Assembly (NCBI GenBank): GCA_000149265.1
Contig: CH003163.1
Coordinates: 608,840 to 672,839, forward strand
Reading direction: 5' to 3'
Length of the DNA stretch: 64,000 nt
Origin: Ciona savignyi
Taxonomy: Eukaryota; Chordata; Ascidiacea; Phlebobranchia; Cionidae
Position numbers and translations under genes: made by a program. The stretch's first letter is position 1; each line of letters begins with the position of its first letter. This document shows, in pieces, positions 37,478 to 50,163 of this stretch. Below the pieces are notes generated by a model. It worked only from the letters and a program-made list of their open reading frames with translations, was not told the DNA's origin and made no database searches.

Positions 37478-40400
37478 CTACAATTTGCTTTTAGGATTTA
37501 TATTGCGAAAGTCTTTGTACATAACGGAAACAAACGGCATTGTAGCTTTAGCGAACACTGCTTCTCCGGTGTAAGAATCCCGGTAGGATCGTAGGTCAAT
37601 TTTCTTTAAACATTTCCAACCATATTTTGAAGCTATTCGGGCCGAATTGTCGGTAATTGACATACCAACAATCGTATCAAAGTCCCGTTTTCTAGCCAAT
37701 TGATGGCACCTATTAAAATGATTGCAGTATTATAATTATGGGTTCTCTTCGGAATTTCGATGGGAACACATTTTGATTTTACTTTTATCTCTTATTTAAT
37801 TTTTTCTGCGTTACGCTGGTGACATGCATGCTATGTCGCCAGATTAGTGGCATGAAGGAGTTATCCAATCAGGTTAAAACTTTTAGAAATCTTAGCTGGT
37901 ATGTTGGTAATTTGCAACCTTTAAATTTAAAAATATAAAACTCACGGAAAATTATATATATGATTTAAATTCCTATGAAAGTTAAACATATGTAACGCGC
38001 ATCGAAACAAAACACAATTTTAATTAAATTAACCCAGAAAATCCCCCAAAATTGAATTGGCATAGGAAATCAAAAACGCATTATTATTGTTTATATAAAA
38101 CAGCTAGAAAAAAGATCCAAAATATTTAGATAGAGAATCAGAATACTAACTAAAAGATGTGTAGGTATCCAGCAGTAAAATAGCTATTACCTTATAAGAA
38201 ATTCTTTACCAATACCGAGGTGAAGTTGATCATAACAAACCACAACTAAATCTGTAAAAAGTATGTTCTTTGTTCCCAATTCTTTGACAATAGTTGGTTC
38301 AGACCAATCTTCAAACTGAAATATGGATGCACAATCCATTTAAAATGGGCAAAGACAAATGTTTTAATATATTTTTATATTTAAATTATATATATATATT
38401 AAAACATAAATCAGGATATGCAAGGGTACAAATATGGTGATATTAAAATCTCGAATGTATAACTGAGAGGGAGTTTATTGAGCAAAGACACACAGAAAAA
38501 ACACTTTTAAAGTGTACGGTGCTACTGATAAGATAATGTTGTTTTTCAATTTATGTTTTGAATTGATAACACACTTTTATTAAAGAAGTAATAGTTAACT
38601 CTATCTCATTATTATCTTGAACTGAGGGCGTTCGCACGAGTCAAGATAAGATAGACATGTCTGCTCTTTTCGATTAGAGGCAAGTTGGACCAGGGAAAAA
38701 TAATCCTTATACACACGCTTTAATTGCCGAATATAGCTTCCTAAATAAAATTACAATAGATATCATTTATCTTTCCCGGTTCGCGCGACAAGTCCCACGA
38801 TCATTTTTAATCAGACTTTCTACTATGTCTTACATGCTAATCGTAGCCGCGGTAAGTCGAAAGAATTATTAAAAGAATCATAAAACCTCTTTTCCTAAGC
38901 GCTGCAACCGCAATGAGGAAGAAGAACACTATATTTTCGTCAAATTGCGGCTCTCACAGTATAACATAAAGGTAGAACCCCAAATGTATTTACCAGAGAA
39001 CCAATGATATAAGCAAGGTGATGCGTAAATTGGAAAAAAATCATTTTTTGCTTGCGTCTGTAAGCGTATTCTACCGCTTGCGAAATTAATATCGCTCCCA
39101 GGCGCACCAATAAATTCGGTGATGTTTTTATTAACAATAAAATACAATAAATTCATGGTGTGCTGCATATTACGGGAAAATCTAAGGGTAGGCTGGGCTA
39201 CTCTACATAACCACGCACTGTATATGGTATATATATAATTTATATATATATTAATTAATAATAGTTACCCTGGAAATATTATCCAATTTTGGAAAATGCG
39301 GAAAATCGGCATGGCTGTATGAACTGTTGGTGTTTAAAGAAACTCCGTACATTTTGTTGGAAGATTCATCGAATGCCCCTATAGAAGGGCCCATTGGTAA
39401 GATAACCTGCAAAAATGTTTTATTTAAAGAATGGTTTAAATAAGTGTTTCCTTACAGTTGTATAACGTTCCTCGCATTCCTTATTGTTGATTGCTTGATT
39501 GCCCTTAATTTGACGCGCGGGCGCTTTTGTCGCTGCGGCGCACTGCATATAAAAGTGTGTGTAAAATGTGAGAGGAGAATAAAAACTGCCACTATACGAT
39601 TCGCTACACAATTATTCATCTTTGTCATATTAATTTATCACACAGATGTGGCATGTGGCACACATCCCAGCCAGCATATTTGTTCAACTGATACCATCGG
39701 GAAGTAGTTCACGTTTGACTTCCAATTAGTGTGGTTTTTGATTTGATGTTCCAATTTTAATAGTTGTTCACCCGTATGGAAAGTACGTCACTTTTCGTCG
39801 AGATCTCAAGTATACGCACGCACCAAATATTTTAGTGTGCAGTGTGCAAACGTCCAAGAGTGCACAGTTTAAGTGTGCACACAATCTCCTTTTTATTACT
39901 GTTTTACCAAAATCTTAAACAAACACATTATTTTATCCTAAATATATCGTGTCCGTCAGCTAACATATCTATCTACATAACAAAAAACGGAAAGTAAATT
40001 ACCCGAGGTCCAGAGAGAGGTATACAGGTTTGTTGGAAATTATACGATGTTTATGTTTAAAACGTAAGGCCGGTTCAACACACGCTCACGAGCTGGCGCA
40101 CCGTTAGTTTGTTTTTCATATAATCTGGCTCCCGAGCGTGCGCTCAGTATAAAGAAACAAACACCTGTCCGCCAGCTCGCGAGCGTGTGTGAAATTACCC
40201 AATATCCAAAGACGCAGGAAAAAAAACTCGAGTGTGCAGCTGCCGTACTTTTCATACTGCCTGTTTAGGGCTTTGTTAGTAAATGCATTGTTCAATGCAG
40301 TCAAGCTCTTTTTGTTTAAAAACACAAAGTGGCTGTTTACGGAGGGTGATTGTGGATAAGTGTTAAACTAAATTTTAAAGGCAATAGCTTTAACAGACAA

Positions 40401-40761
40401 ACCAAACCTTGAATACATTACTTAAAGGGTATTTTAATGCATAAACACAGTGTGGTGTAATAGGATTAAGGGTGCCATATATCATCATTGGATGCCGCTT
40501 GTAATCATCTGATGGGTGCTTATAGATAAACAAATACATAATTGTGCAATCGAAAATAAAGACAATAACTTTTGCAAGTAACAAACTATAATTGACAATT
40601 AACCACTTTACCTTTGATAATATTCTGGCATATGCACGAAGTTCATCTTTACTCGGAGAAAGACATTGAACGAATATATCCAATGGAAAGTACTCCTTCA
40701 ACAGAATTTCTATCACATCCTCAGTGTCATCTTCTGTTAACATTCGGTATACAATCGCCAT
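37478..40761 (-). CDS. GNAT-family N-acetyltransferase, arylalkylamine type, copy 2
   Basis: Minus-strand exons 40761-40612, 39406-39269, 38315-38191 and 37709-37478 (TAG) are 150, 138, 125 and 232 nt, exactly as in the plus-strand copy, and give 214 residues. It starts MAIVYRMLTEDDTEDVIEIL. Exon 2 differs from copy 1 at only about seven of 138 bases, whereas exon 3 keeps only about 17 of 41 residues. The acetyl-CoA loop reads L-H-L-G-I-G, so the usual Gln/Arg of the Q/R-x-x-G-x-G/A motif is Leu. Exon 4 keeps YGWKCLKKIDLRSYRDSY. The frame is intact, so this is a gene rather than a relic, but its activity or cofactor binding may differ. No signal peptide is seen. Confidence 0.84.
40070..40195. 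mobile_element. Palindromic MITE-like inverted repeat, about 120 bp
   Basis: TTCAACACACGCTCACGAGC followed by TGGCG at the left is mirrored by CGCCAGCTCGCGAGCGTGTG at the right, with a smaller inverted pair around GCTCCCGAGCGTGCGC inside. It would fold into a GC-rich hairpin in AT-rich DNA. Confidence 0.55.
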
Positions 40762-41024
40762 CCTTGTATATAACTCAAAATACCAAGCAATTAAGCGGGC
40801 AATTTCCAGGCAGGAAATTGAGGAAAGCAGGAATGGAAACTGCTGTATTTAAAGAGGCAAAATACAAGTAAACCAATAATTAGACGTGAGATTAAGACAT
40901 CACAAATCGTGGCAATTATAGCAAATATTAGGCTTTGGTAAACGAACAAATAGTTTTTCACTGCGCTACTCGCATGATATATAGTAACAATGGTGCTGGT
41001 GGAGACATACTAAATAGCTAACGC

Positions 41025-41320
41025 TTCAGCGGTCAACTTCTAATCGGCCCGAGCCCACAGATGCAGGTTCGAAATTGGTCACTAGCTAGTCGGTTGTGTC
41101 TTTTGGCAAGGCACTTAACAGACATTGCCTGAACCCGGGGCATTAATGGGTTTTATACTCAATTGAGAAAACGTCTAAAATATATACAATGCAATGCAAT
41201 AGCTATACGGTAACCCGACGGTTGTCGCGAGGTGATCTGGCGAATGCCCGGGTGTTAACCCCCTTGGTTTTCCAATTCACAAAATGATCATGAATATCCT
41301 ATACTATTCTATTATATATA
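41025..41320 (+). repeat. tRNA-derived SINE, family B
   Basis: Plus-oriented, nearly complete: GGTTCGAAATTGGTCACTAG, then TTGGCAAGGCACTTAACAGA and the GTAACCCGACGG core, with an ATCCTATACTATTC tail. Confidence 0.75.
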
Positions 41321-42502
41321 AGGCTTTAATTATAAATATAATTTTTTATTTGGAAACACTGTGCTCCTCATTTCGATCCCTGCTTTCCGCTATTGTCTGC
41401 CAACTTAACTTTCCGAATCACGTTGGGAGTTGCCTGTTTGCTTGACGTATTTTCTGGTCACGCATGAGCAACCTCTTATTTCCTCCTTCAACTTATTGTA
41501 TACTTTCTATACATTTTAGGATTGCGCCGGTTCTTTAAAATGGTGGCGTTAGCGATTTTATATAAATTATGTATATATTTCTGCACAAGTCAGACTTTTG
41601 AGTAGCAAATAACGTGTTTCAAGGTCACTGCCGTCTTATTTCACATCGACAACCACGAATGCTGCATGTGTTATCTTTCTGTTAATATATGAACCACGTA
41701 ACTGGAATCAAATACAAAAAAACAGGTCGTATTTTAATCTTTCTCAATAAAAAAACAAAACAAAATGAGAATATCTTTCATTTAAAATAGGCATTTACCC
41801 CGTTTTTTTAATGGACTGTGATTAAGGTCACTATAACAGATTTCATGTTTAGGAGGCGTTCAACTAATTAATCTCCCTATCTCTTTAAATGCAAATTGAC
41901 CTCACAAAAACGGCTGTCACTCAATACCTGACACAGGAAGTCTTAGATTTTTTCACAATTAAAAAATTAAAGCTTGGATCTGCAACCTAAATTTAAAACC
42001 CTCCAAAACGTTACTTAAAAATTTTGATCTGCTACCTCTTCGTACATCAGCAACTTTTTCCAACATAACCGCTATCAGATGCACAATCAACACCTTTATT
42101 TCAAAAAACACTGCTCCACTATTAGGCCTACAAAATTGAACAGCTAACGAGAATACCGGCGCGCAGCCTAGCACAGCAAAATACTGCTTCTAAAACACAC
42201 ATTGGGGAATTACCACCATTGTTACCCAGGAAAACACACGTTTAAAAACAATGACTAAGGGATTCGTCACGTCCTGCCGCGTATTGTGGTCCATTAATTA
42301 GTTATACGCTATCTTTATATACGTGTGTAAAAAAACACAAGAGGCGTTGTCACCATTTAGTAGAATGCAATAATTAACTGGGTTAGTGCAATCTCCTCCA
42401 ATAAGTGCTTTGCCCAAGAACACAACCGATTAGACAGCGAATGCCATTTCCGAATTCGCAAGCCTTCATTTGAAAGACAATTGTTTAGGGTAATTGCTAG
42501 AT

Positions 42503-42790
42503 TAGGATATTCATTTTTATCCCCGTGAATGGGAAAACCAAGGGGGTTAACACAAGGGCAATCGTCAGATCACCTCGCGCCCATCGTCGGATTACCGGAG
42601 CTATTGCAGTGTGTTGTATACGATAGACACGTTCCTTCAATTTGGTAGAACCCATTAATCCGCTTGGTTCAGGCAATGTCCGTAAAGTGCCTTGCCCAAG
42701 GACACAACCAACTAGCTAGCGACCAGTTTTCGCACCTGCAACCTTTCGATTGAAAGGCGACGCACTTAACCGTTAGACCAACGGGGCGGA
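42503..42790 (-). repeat. tRNA-derived SINE, family B, full length
   Basis: The best preserved minus-oriented copy, closely matching 5016 over the core, the AACCCATTAATCCGC block and the tRNA-like head. This suggests recent activity. Confidence 0.85.
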
Positions 42791-43714
42791 CAGTGGCCGG
42801 ACAGATTGTTTTCTTTTTAATATCCTTGAAGCAATATTGCTTGCCGGACTAACATTTCACCAAGTAAAACAGGTGAATTCATTAAAAAGTACGATTTTGT
42901 TTTTCATTTTTGGGAATCCTTTGGGCCAACCACCAAAATTTTGATTTTTCGGTACATTGGTTTTCCTGATATGGGCCAATTTTAAACTTCACCAGGCCTG
43001 AAATGAAAACATGTATTAATAATGCATTGACGTTGTTTGTAAGTGTTGATGAAATTTAGAGTTTTGTAATTTAAATCTCTTGAAGTTCTACGTCTGGCGT
43101 ATATAGTTGGCCTCCGAAAAAGCTCCACAAAGACAAAACGAAAGCTTGTTAGCAAAAATTAAACATAGAAATAAAAAGCGATGAAAATATTTGAAAACTA
43201 ACTGAACTGCGCATTTTGAGATCAGAAAAATGTTCAGCATTTCTGTTATTTAAACCTTACCACCATCAATGTAGGTTAGTGATATATAATAGTAAATTTC
43301 CCTTGTTTGACATGTCCGCAATTTAGTAGTGCTGAGTCTGTCCGTTCAGTTAAGTTTATGCTAGGATTTGTTAATAAAACGGTCGAAATTCGATTGTCTT
43401 TCCCATCGGCCGGAAACGTTTGAGTTAGCTGTTTGGATTGCTAGACACAGCCCTGGATAAAGGATATAGATGTACATTGTGCATTCAAAATAAGTTAAGT
43501 TGCGCATTCAAATACATTCAAAATTGAGCATTCAAATAAGTTTAGTTTTGTACTGCAATGAGATTGGTGTGTAGGACAAGTCGTATATGGTCTATAGTTA
43601 AGCCCTGATAAATCTACGTCTTTTATTATGACGAAATAAGTCTACGAGTGTTGTAGTGTGGCCAATCAAACCTTTGTATGATACTTACACTGCAGTGTAT
43701 GTATGGTTTATACC

Positions 43715-43990
43715 CATGAATGATGAATCGCGGGTTAGTAACCCTACGGTCAATCGTTAAATTACATAACTAGTACGTAAGGGCTGCGTTACCACATTGG
43801 AAACCATTAGAATACTTTGCTCCAACTCTAAGGTTACTGAAGCTACTGTAGCGTGTTGTGTATAAACAACACGTTACTTTAATTTCAGTAGAAAACCCAT
43901 CAGTCCACTACCCATCAGTTCAGGCATAGAATACTAGCTTACTGTACGTTAGTATTCTATGGTTCAGGCAACAGACTCAAAATGACCTTA
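43715..43990 (-). repeat. tRNA-derived SINE, family B, interrupted
   Basis: A degraded copy (CCCATGAATGATGAATC, AACCCATCAGTCCAC). Its TTCAGGCA block is split by a fold-back insertion at 43927-43961. Confidence 0.55.
43927..43961. repeat. Short fold-back flanked by a 9-bp direct repeat
   Basis: CATAGAATACTA (43925-43936) and TAGTATTCTATG (43950-43961) are perfect inverse complements around a 13-base loop. GTTCAGGCA occurs on both sides, as a target duplication would. Confidence 0.6.
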
Positions 43991-46236
43991 ATGTCATTGT
44001 TTGTTTAGCCTCCACATGTTTTTGATATCTATGCTGAACCATTATATATGTTGTCTTGCATCATAAACGTTTGTGTAATAATTTGCGATTGTTTTGCCAT
44101 CGCCCAGACTAGACCACATGGCAGCTAATGCATAGATAGACCAAGAGGATCCTATTATACGTCAGTATGTATACTAGACAAGTCAGTTAGTTAGCTTTCT
44201 TTTCTGACTTATTAGCTACTGTTTACTGTACACCTCAGATGTCGCATTTTTCGCAACGATAATGATTCAAATGTTTGTAATATTGTGTTGTATTTTATTC
44301 CGATATTGTGCTCATAAATTGAACTAATTAGATTCTTTTACTTTTGGTTCACCAAAAAAAGCTACCGTGAACAACTTCCATGTCGTAAAAAGTGTTATTC
44401 TTACATCACGAACTTGATCATTTCCATATACATTAGCCAATAACGTGATCAGTTTCGTATTACTATCATCCGTATTATGTACTAACTATTGAAGCAGGGA
44501 ACTTAGTCAGCGTTTTATTTACTCGATACGTGTTGTTTTTGTACCACAAACCCCTTTGCGGCACCCGATGAAGTAACGCTTATAGTTTAACGTTTTATAA
44601 ACGGTTTAAAATAATCCTTTACAGCAAAGATAACTACACAGAAATCCTTTTTATTAAAGAAATGCCGACTGTGTCAGTACGTTTAGTGTAATTTTCGACT
44701 GCTTTCTACTTGGCGTTAGGGGTATTTTTTACAATTTGTGTTTACATTTAAAGACCATTTTTAATAAATTCGCCTACAGTTAGTTAGTTATATGGACCAA
44801 TAGTCTATAAAAAACACCTGGCCGCTAATCATTAAATTGCCGTACGGCCATAGTTCAGGTCCATTAAAGCAAACGGATTTTATGACATCAAAATGACTGT
44901 AAACTGTTATAGCTCTAAATAACTGTGGTATAACTTTGCGAATGAGTCATTATTGTGGTCAAATACACTGCCGTTCGTAAGCTATTGGCACAAGTGCCAG
45001 TAGCTTGGGGACCACATTAGTTCTATGCTCTGACATGTTGTTAGTTTGTAACTTAGAAGTCACAATACACATGCGCAGGGTGTGTAGATCTCAGTACATT
45101 GTTTTTTTCCCCGTGGCTTAGTGCAGTCCTTACGAATGCATCAAAACTTAGAATCGATACATTTATAAAAAGATGTTGCACAGAATGCAATTCTAGAACT
45201 GTTGCTTTAATGGAGTTCAGCTAAACGTTAAAGAAGATTAGGTTGAAAGCCTGATTGTAGTACATGTATACATATATAGTCCGACAAGACAGTCTAATGT
45301 ACTAACGAAAATCAAAGAACTGATTTTACTTTAATAAGAATTTTCTCTATCACTGGTTAGACTTGTTTGTTTTCTCGTTTATTAGCAATCAATAAAATAA
45401 TTAATTAGTATTTCAGAACCTGTCATCACGAAAAGTACAATTTTCACTCCCACAAGTAAATTATAATTTGCGATTTTGACGTCACAATTGACAATTTTAC
45501 GATTGGAAGAATGTACTGTAGGTCTTTAGAATACTGCTTCGCATCTCTAGTTAATTAAGTATGCTAATAAACTATGTTAGCATAAAAGTCCGATCCAATA
45601 TACAAAATGCCTTAGTTACAAAGTGTTTTTTTTTAAACAACCAACCCAATGTGATTATTACTTTATCGGTCCGTGAAGCAATTTGTCAAATTTTAACGGT
45701 CTGCAAACAAAAAGGATAACAACACTGACTCAAGAACCTCTACCTACTACCAGTCTGCTTGCATGGATTTATTGATTGTGCAAATCAATGCCCATAACTA
45801 TACCCGACGAGTTTTAATTACAGCTATATATGCTGCATGGTACGCGCCTGCGTCATAAATCTACTCCGTATTACCAATTTCGCTTTTAAAACCTCAAGCA
45901 GGACTCGCAGTGAAGACTTTTTTTCCGTTTTAACCAGGGTCAGTCAGCTGTAGTGATCTACATAAATAGATAAGTAGGTTACGCTTCTCTCGTCGACACT
46001 GTAAGCAAATCGTTTGATGTGGTAATGACGTATATGGAATGCATGGTTAGTCTTCAAGTGATAGTTTTGTTCAAGAATAAGTAAATTTGCTATATATAAC
46101 AATTTACATTTTTAATGGTAAAGTTTGTTTATATTACCAGACAAGAGACAACTGTAGTGTTTGTAAGGGTAATTTATAGCAGAAAGATCTTTTGTAAATC
46201 TGAATTTATTTTCATATTGTGGAAAATTGGTCAAAA

Positions 46237-48590
46237 ATGAAGGCAAGCGATTTTATTATATTTCCTGGGAGCAAGAGTGGTGCTTTTTATAAGTCACAGG
46301 TAAGGCACAAGGTTGTAGCTTGCTTGTAACAACCGCCTCTTTATTTCTGAAGTGTTTAGACAGGACTACCCTTAGGACAAATGTTGTAAAAGCGTTTTAG
46401 CAACTATGGAAAAGACAACAAAGATTCACTCTAAACCTGGTAGTAGTAGCGTCATAGCTGAATTATCAAGCGTGACCGCTATTTTAATCGTAGTTTTTAC
46501 GCTCGTTGCATTCTTAGTTCGGCAATATTTGTGTATGCTTTGGTTATTTATAGTTTACTTTTGTTCTTATTTAACAAATCCGTTTCTGTGCAATTTATTT
46601 ACCAGTCGTGTTGTGTGAAAGGTTTCAGTTTCGAAATTGATCGATAACTACTGCGTTATGTCCTTGGGCAAGCACTTCGTTTGACATTGGCTGAACCCAG
46701 TGGAATGATGGGGGCTACTAAACTGAAGGAATGGCTTAATCACACATGAAATTCACGAGAATAAGCATTTTATATCCTATTCGAGAATCGAGGTTCGATA
46801 ATTTTAACAAAAACTCAATAGCGTTGGACGAATAATCCATATGTGCATTAATAATAATTTAATTCATCACAGCTTATACCAGCTGATTTAGTAGTGTAGC
46901 TTAGTATCAAAAATGCTGTTTAAGCCAACATGAAAATTGTAATTTTTTCACCGCGTATGCACAGCAGTCTTCTGCATGTTTTAGCGCTGGGATACATATG
47001 ATTACTCTAAAGCAGGCATAGAAAACATACGGTCCGTGAAGGGATTTTGACCGGCCGGCAGACTGGATATAACCATACCCTGTAATTATGATATTGAATA
47101 CTATTCATGTAATAAATCCGGCCCACCAAGAACTTCATTGTCCTACACCTAACCCGCCGACTAGAAAAGTTACCCAGCCCTGTTCTAAAGTATATTATCT
47201 ATTCTAACGAACGTTTTGTTTTTCAGCTACCAATTCACCCGAAATACTACCTCGCTTACCGTGGTGTGGTTTTCAGCTATTGGTTCACTACTTATTTGCT
47301 TGACATGTACTCTAATATGGACAGTGGTTGGTTTTTCTCGTACCTTTCGCATTGGTGCGAAATGTCTATTCTGGTGTATTTCTTCACCGCTTTTTGCACC
47401 GCTTGTCTCGGCTTCTCGGAGTTCAATAAAAGAAGGCGGAAGAATTTAGAAGATTTACCACATAACTTGCATTTAAAAAAGAATAGCGAGACACTGGAAT
47501 TTGAAATGAAAGGTTAGATTTTTTTTAATAAAAAATCAATTTATATTTAATCTTATGTCGTTGATATTTTAGTGTTTGTATTCTTTTTCTTAAGCCGGGT
47601 CCTTATGGCAAGCTTTCGTACGTTTTTCGGATAAGGTCGGCGTAAATAAACAAATAGGATAAGGTCGGCGTAAGTAAATAAACAAACCAAATTTGCATTT
47701 TAGCTGTCTTATACTGCCGAACCATGCTTACCTGACCACCTGTGGACCGTCATCAGGCGGTAGCGTAAGCGGGGTGGCCATGTTAGCGATTTTTTCTTTA
47801 TATCATCCTGTTTGTAGCGTTATTGTATTTGGACCCGGCTTTTATATTTTATAAGCACAATTTAACGAGCACGTAGTAAACATTCCGCACATTACAAGTA
47901 CAATCGAAGACTGTTAAAGCTAATGCAATGTGCTGTTACATGTTGAAATGTTTTAACCCCCTGGATCGGGGTAGCGTCCAATATGTGCGTTAAAAGATTT
48001 TTTTTATTTAAATAGGGATCCAATCCGAAACCTACTATGTTCGTACGTAGTCAACCACATGGCGGCATCAGAATTTTACATACATGGATTATGTTTACCC
48101 TTTTTTAGAATTGGACTCGCCCTTGAGATGGAATCATTACGTCACAACTATCTTCTTTGTTTCGTCATTTAATCTTGCTGTCATCGTCACATCAGTATTC
48201 CCAGTGATGGGAGATCCAACTTACCAGAATGGCTCATTTCTAAGCGTCAACATCCACGTTCTTAACCTTGTCCTGATGATTATTGACTTATGCATTAACT
48301 CTTTGTCCGTCCATTATATGCAATCGTTTATTACTGTTGTCACCTCTGCTTGTTATGCTGTGATGTTAATTAGTCTCCATTTAACAGGTGCTCGGTCGGC
48401 AGTTTACCCGTTAGTTGATTATAAAAACAACCCAGTCGCAACCTCTTTATTAACAGTAGGCATGATATTGATTGCTCCATTTATATCTCACGCTGTTGTA
48501 TATTTTTTGTACCGTATAAAAGTATTCATTTTGCATAAAATAAGACGTAATGAATGTCCAAGTGAACCCGTAGTGTCCATGCAAATATAA
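46237..48590 (+). CDS. Rolling stone-like multipass membrane protein, copy B
   Basis: Three exons, 46237-46299, 47227-47512 and 48109-48590 (TAA), join in phase (0, then 1) to 276 residues. Exon 1 (MKASDFIIFPGSKSGAFYKSQ) ends in the SQ typical of the family N-terminus. Exon 2 gives YYLAYRGVVFSYWFTTYLL and FSYLSHWCEMSILVYFF, equivalent to FLTNWGVV in copy A. Exon 3 opens SPLRWNHYVTTIFFV and continues with SVNIHVLNLVLMIIDL and SAVYPLVDY. About six membrane segments are expected. Exon 2 is 286 nt, as in copy A, which supports descent by duplication, yet protein identity is only moderate, so the split is old. A 170-bp hAT-type element lies in intron 1. Confidence 0.84.
46618..46785 (+). repeat. 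tRNA-derived SINE, family B, short copy
   Basis: Shares GTCCTTGGGCAAGCACTT and CTGAACCCAGTGGAATGATG with the consensus and ends TTTTATATCCTATTC; the central core is deleted. Confidence 0.6.
47013..47182. mobile_element. hAT-type MITE, 170 bp
   Basis: Flanked by CTCTAAAG and TTCTAAAG (one mismatch in 8). Interior GAAGGGATTTTGACCGGCC and CAAGAACTTCATTGTCC match the larger element at 28967, so it is a deletion derivative of that family. It lies in intron 1 of rolling stone copy B. Confidence 0.8.
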
Positions 48591-48889
48591 CTTATATTTT
48601 TTTACCGAATACTATTGTTTAGCGCATATTATTATCTGTGTTGTGTCCATAGGACTAACCAAGGTACAACGCTTGTCCTTTTATTCTTATAGGCTATTCC
48701 TTGAGATTACACCGTCGCAGTGGGCGATCACCTATTGCCTGAACTGGTTGAACGATTCACTTCTATCCTAACGGATGCTTAAACCACGTTGAAGAATTTA
48801 TCCACGATTACAGTCTAATAACTCACACATTCCAGTTTCTAAAGCTAAATAAAATTAAGGTTTATACCATTGAAAATTAAAATGCAGGG

Positions 48890-49110
48890 GAGTTATCATA
48901 CGAACCATTGTCAGATCACCTTGCGAATACGTAAGAGGTTTGTCACAGGGGTAATCGTCAGATCACCTCGGGCATCGGGTCAACAAATCTATTACAGTGT
49001 GTCGTTTATTATTGAGAGATTGCTACTCTTTTAGCTTCCCTCGATAATTGACTGGGTTCCGGCGAAATGTGTGCTGCACAAGGCAAAATCGACAATCTAG
49101 CAACTAGTTT
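48890..49110 (-). repeat. tRNA-derived SINE, family B, degraded
   Basis: Two copies of the ATCGTCAGATCACCT block are visible, so it is rearranged or internally duplicated. Confidence 0.5.
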
Positions 49111-49964
49111 TGATATAACAAACTTGTAGCACATCTGTAATTGGTGGTTACATCAAAGCACAACATAATCTGATCGCATTCAACTCTTGTAGTCCCCAAT
49201 ATGTGATGCAGACAACGGTAGACTTTATTATAAATTTACATGTAATTAACATATGTTGTTCGTGTTCATGTATTCTATTTTCTTGATACGAACCCCTATA
49301 AAAGTTTTATACCACATCTAAAAAAGACACCGTTGTCCAAATGATAGCACAGGAATTTTGAGGTGCACAGTAGACCTATATATTTTTCAGCGCTTATAAG
49401 GACGATGTGTGTGTGGGGTGGGGGATAAACATCAATATCCTATACTATTTACTCGCACCGTTGCGCTATTGGAGTCAAAGCAGGTGTCAACCGTCTACTT
49501 TTAAAAGGCGAAATAATATAAAAAGGCAGCCGCTACAACGTTTTGGCTAAAAAGCGCCACATTAAGCTATACTGGTTGATTACATAAAAAGTAGTTTGAG
49601 TTTACCATGTTTTAAATAGACCAATAATGGTAGAAACGAAATACAATAAATTTAAAGAGAATCTCCTTGAAAGATTTTCATAGAAATAACATGCTACAGG
49701 TTGTTTACCAAAAAGCGCGCGAAAGCTCGGTTGCAAAATCAGCTGGGATCCATTTTCAGTTTGTAAATAACATTCTGTTCTAACTTAATAGTTTAAGGAT
49801 GAGCCAAGCTGTATTACTTTTTAGAAATTTTAGATCTTCTACCTGTTTTTTAGTTTTATATTGTTACATTTACGTCCGATTTTACTGCTTTTGCGCCAAC
49901 CACCTTACCTAAATGTCTAACTATATAGAATAGTGTAGCAATATTCTATTAAATACAGAATCGC

Positions 49965-50163
49965 TCGAAGCGCTTCGATCGCTTACTATACTTCGTAATT
50001 ACAAAAGCCTTAAAGAAAACTTATCTAACTATAATAAAGATTTTGATATTAACGTTAGGGTTGGGGTTAAATTTAGTTTTGGGGTTGAGATGAGTGTTTG
50101 GGACAGGGTTAGAATTACTTTTCATAGCAATCAAAGCGATCCTCTAATATTTAGAGGCACCCA
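49965..50163. mobile_element. Partial copy of the GATCGCTT element
   Basis: Shares TTACTATACTTCGTAATTAC, GTGTTTGGGACAGGGTTAGA and the end ATTTAGAGGCACCC with the copy at 22574-22855. Its left terminus is missing. Confidence 0.65.

Larger units (their letters stand above)
40762..46236. other. Long gene-poor stretch rich in SINE copies
   Basis: It holds three tRNA-derived SINE copies (about 41025-41320 plus, 42503-42790 minus, 43715-43990 minus). The third contains a fold-back insertion. No reading frame with splice support was seen in 5.4 kb. Confidence 0.6.

Noticed and set aside
37478..40761. Calling acetyltransferase copy 2 a pseudogene because of its altered motif
   Set aside because: All four exons are intact with the same lengths and phases as copy 1, and splice sites are good.
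46406..46618. A 70-codon hydrophobic frame in intron 1 of rolling stone copy B
   Set aside because: The flanking exons join in phase without it, and it lacks family motifs; hydrophobicity is common in T-rich DNA.
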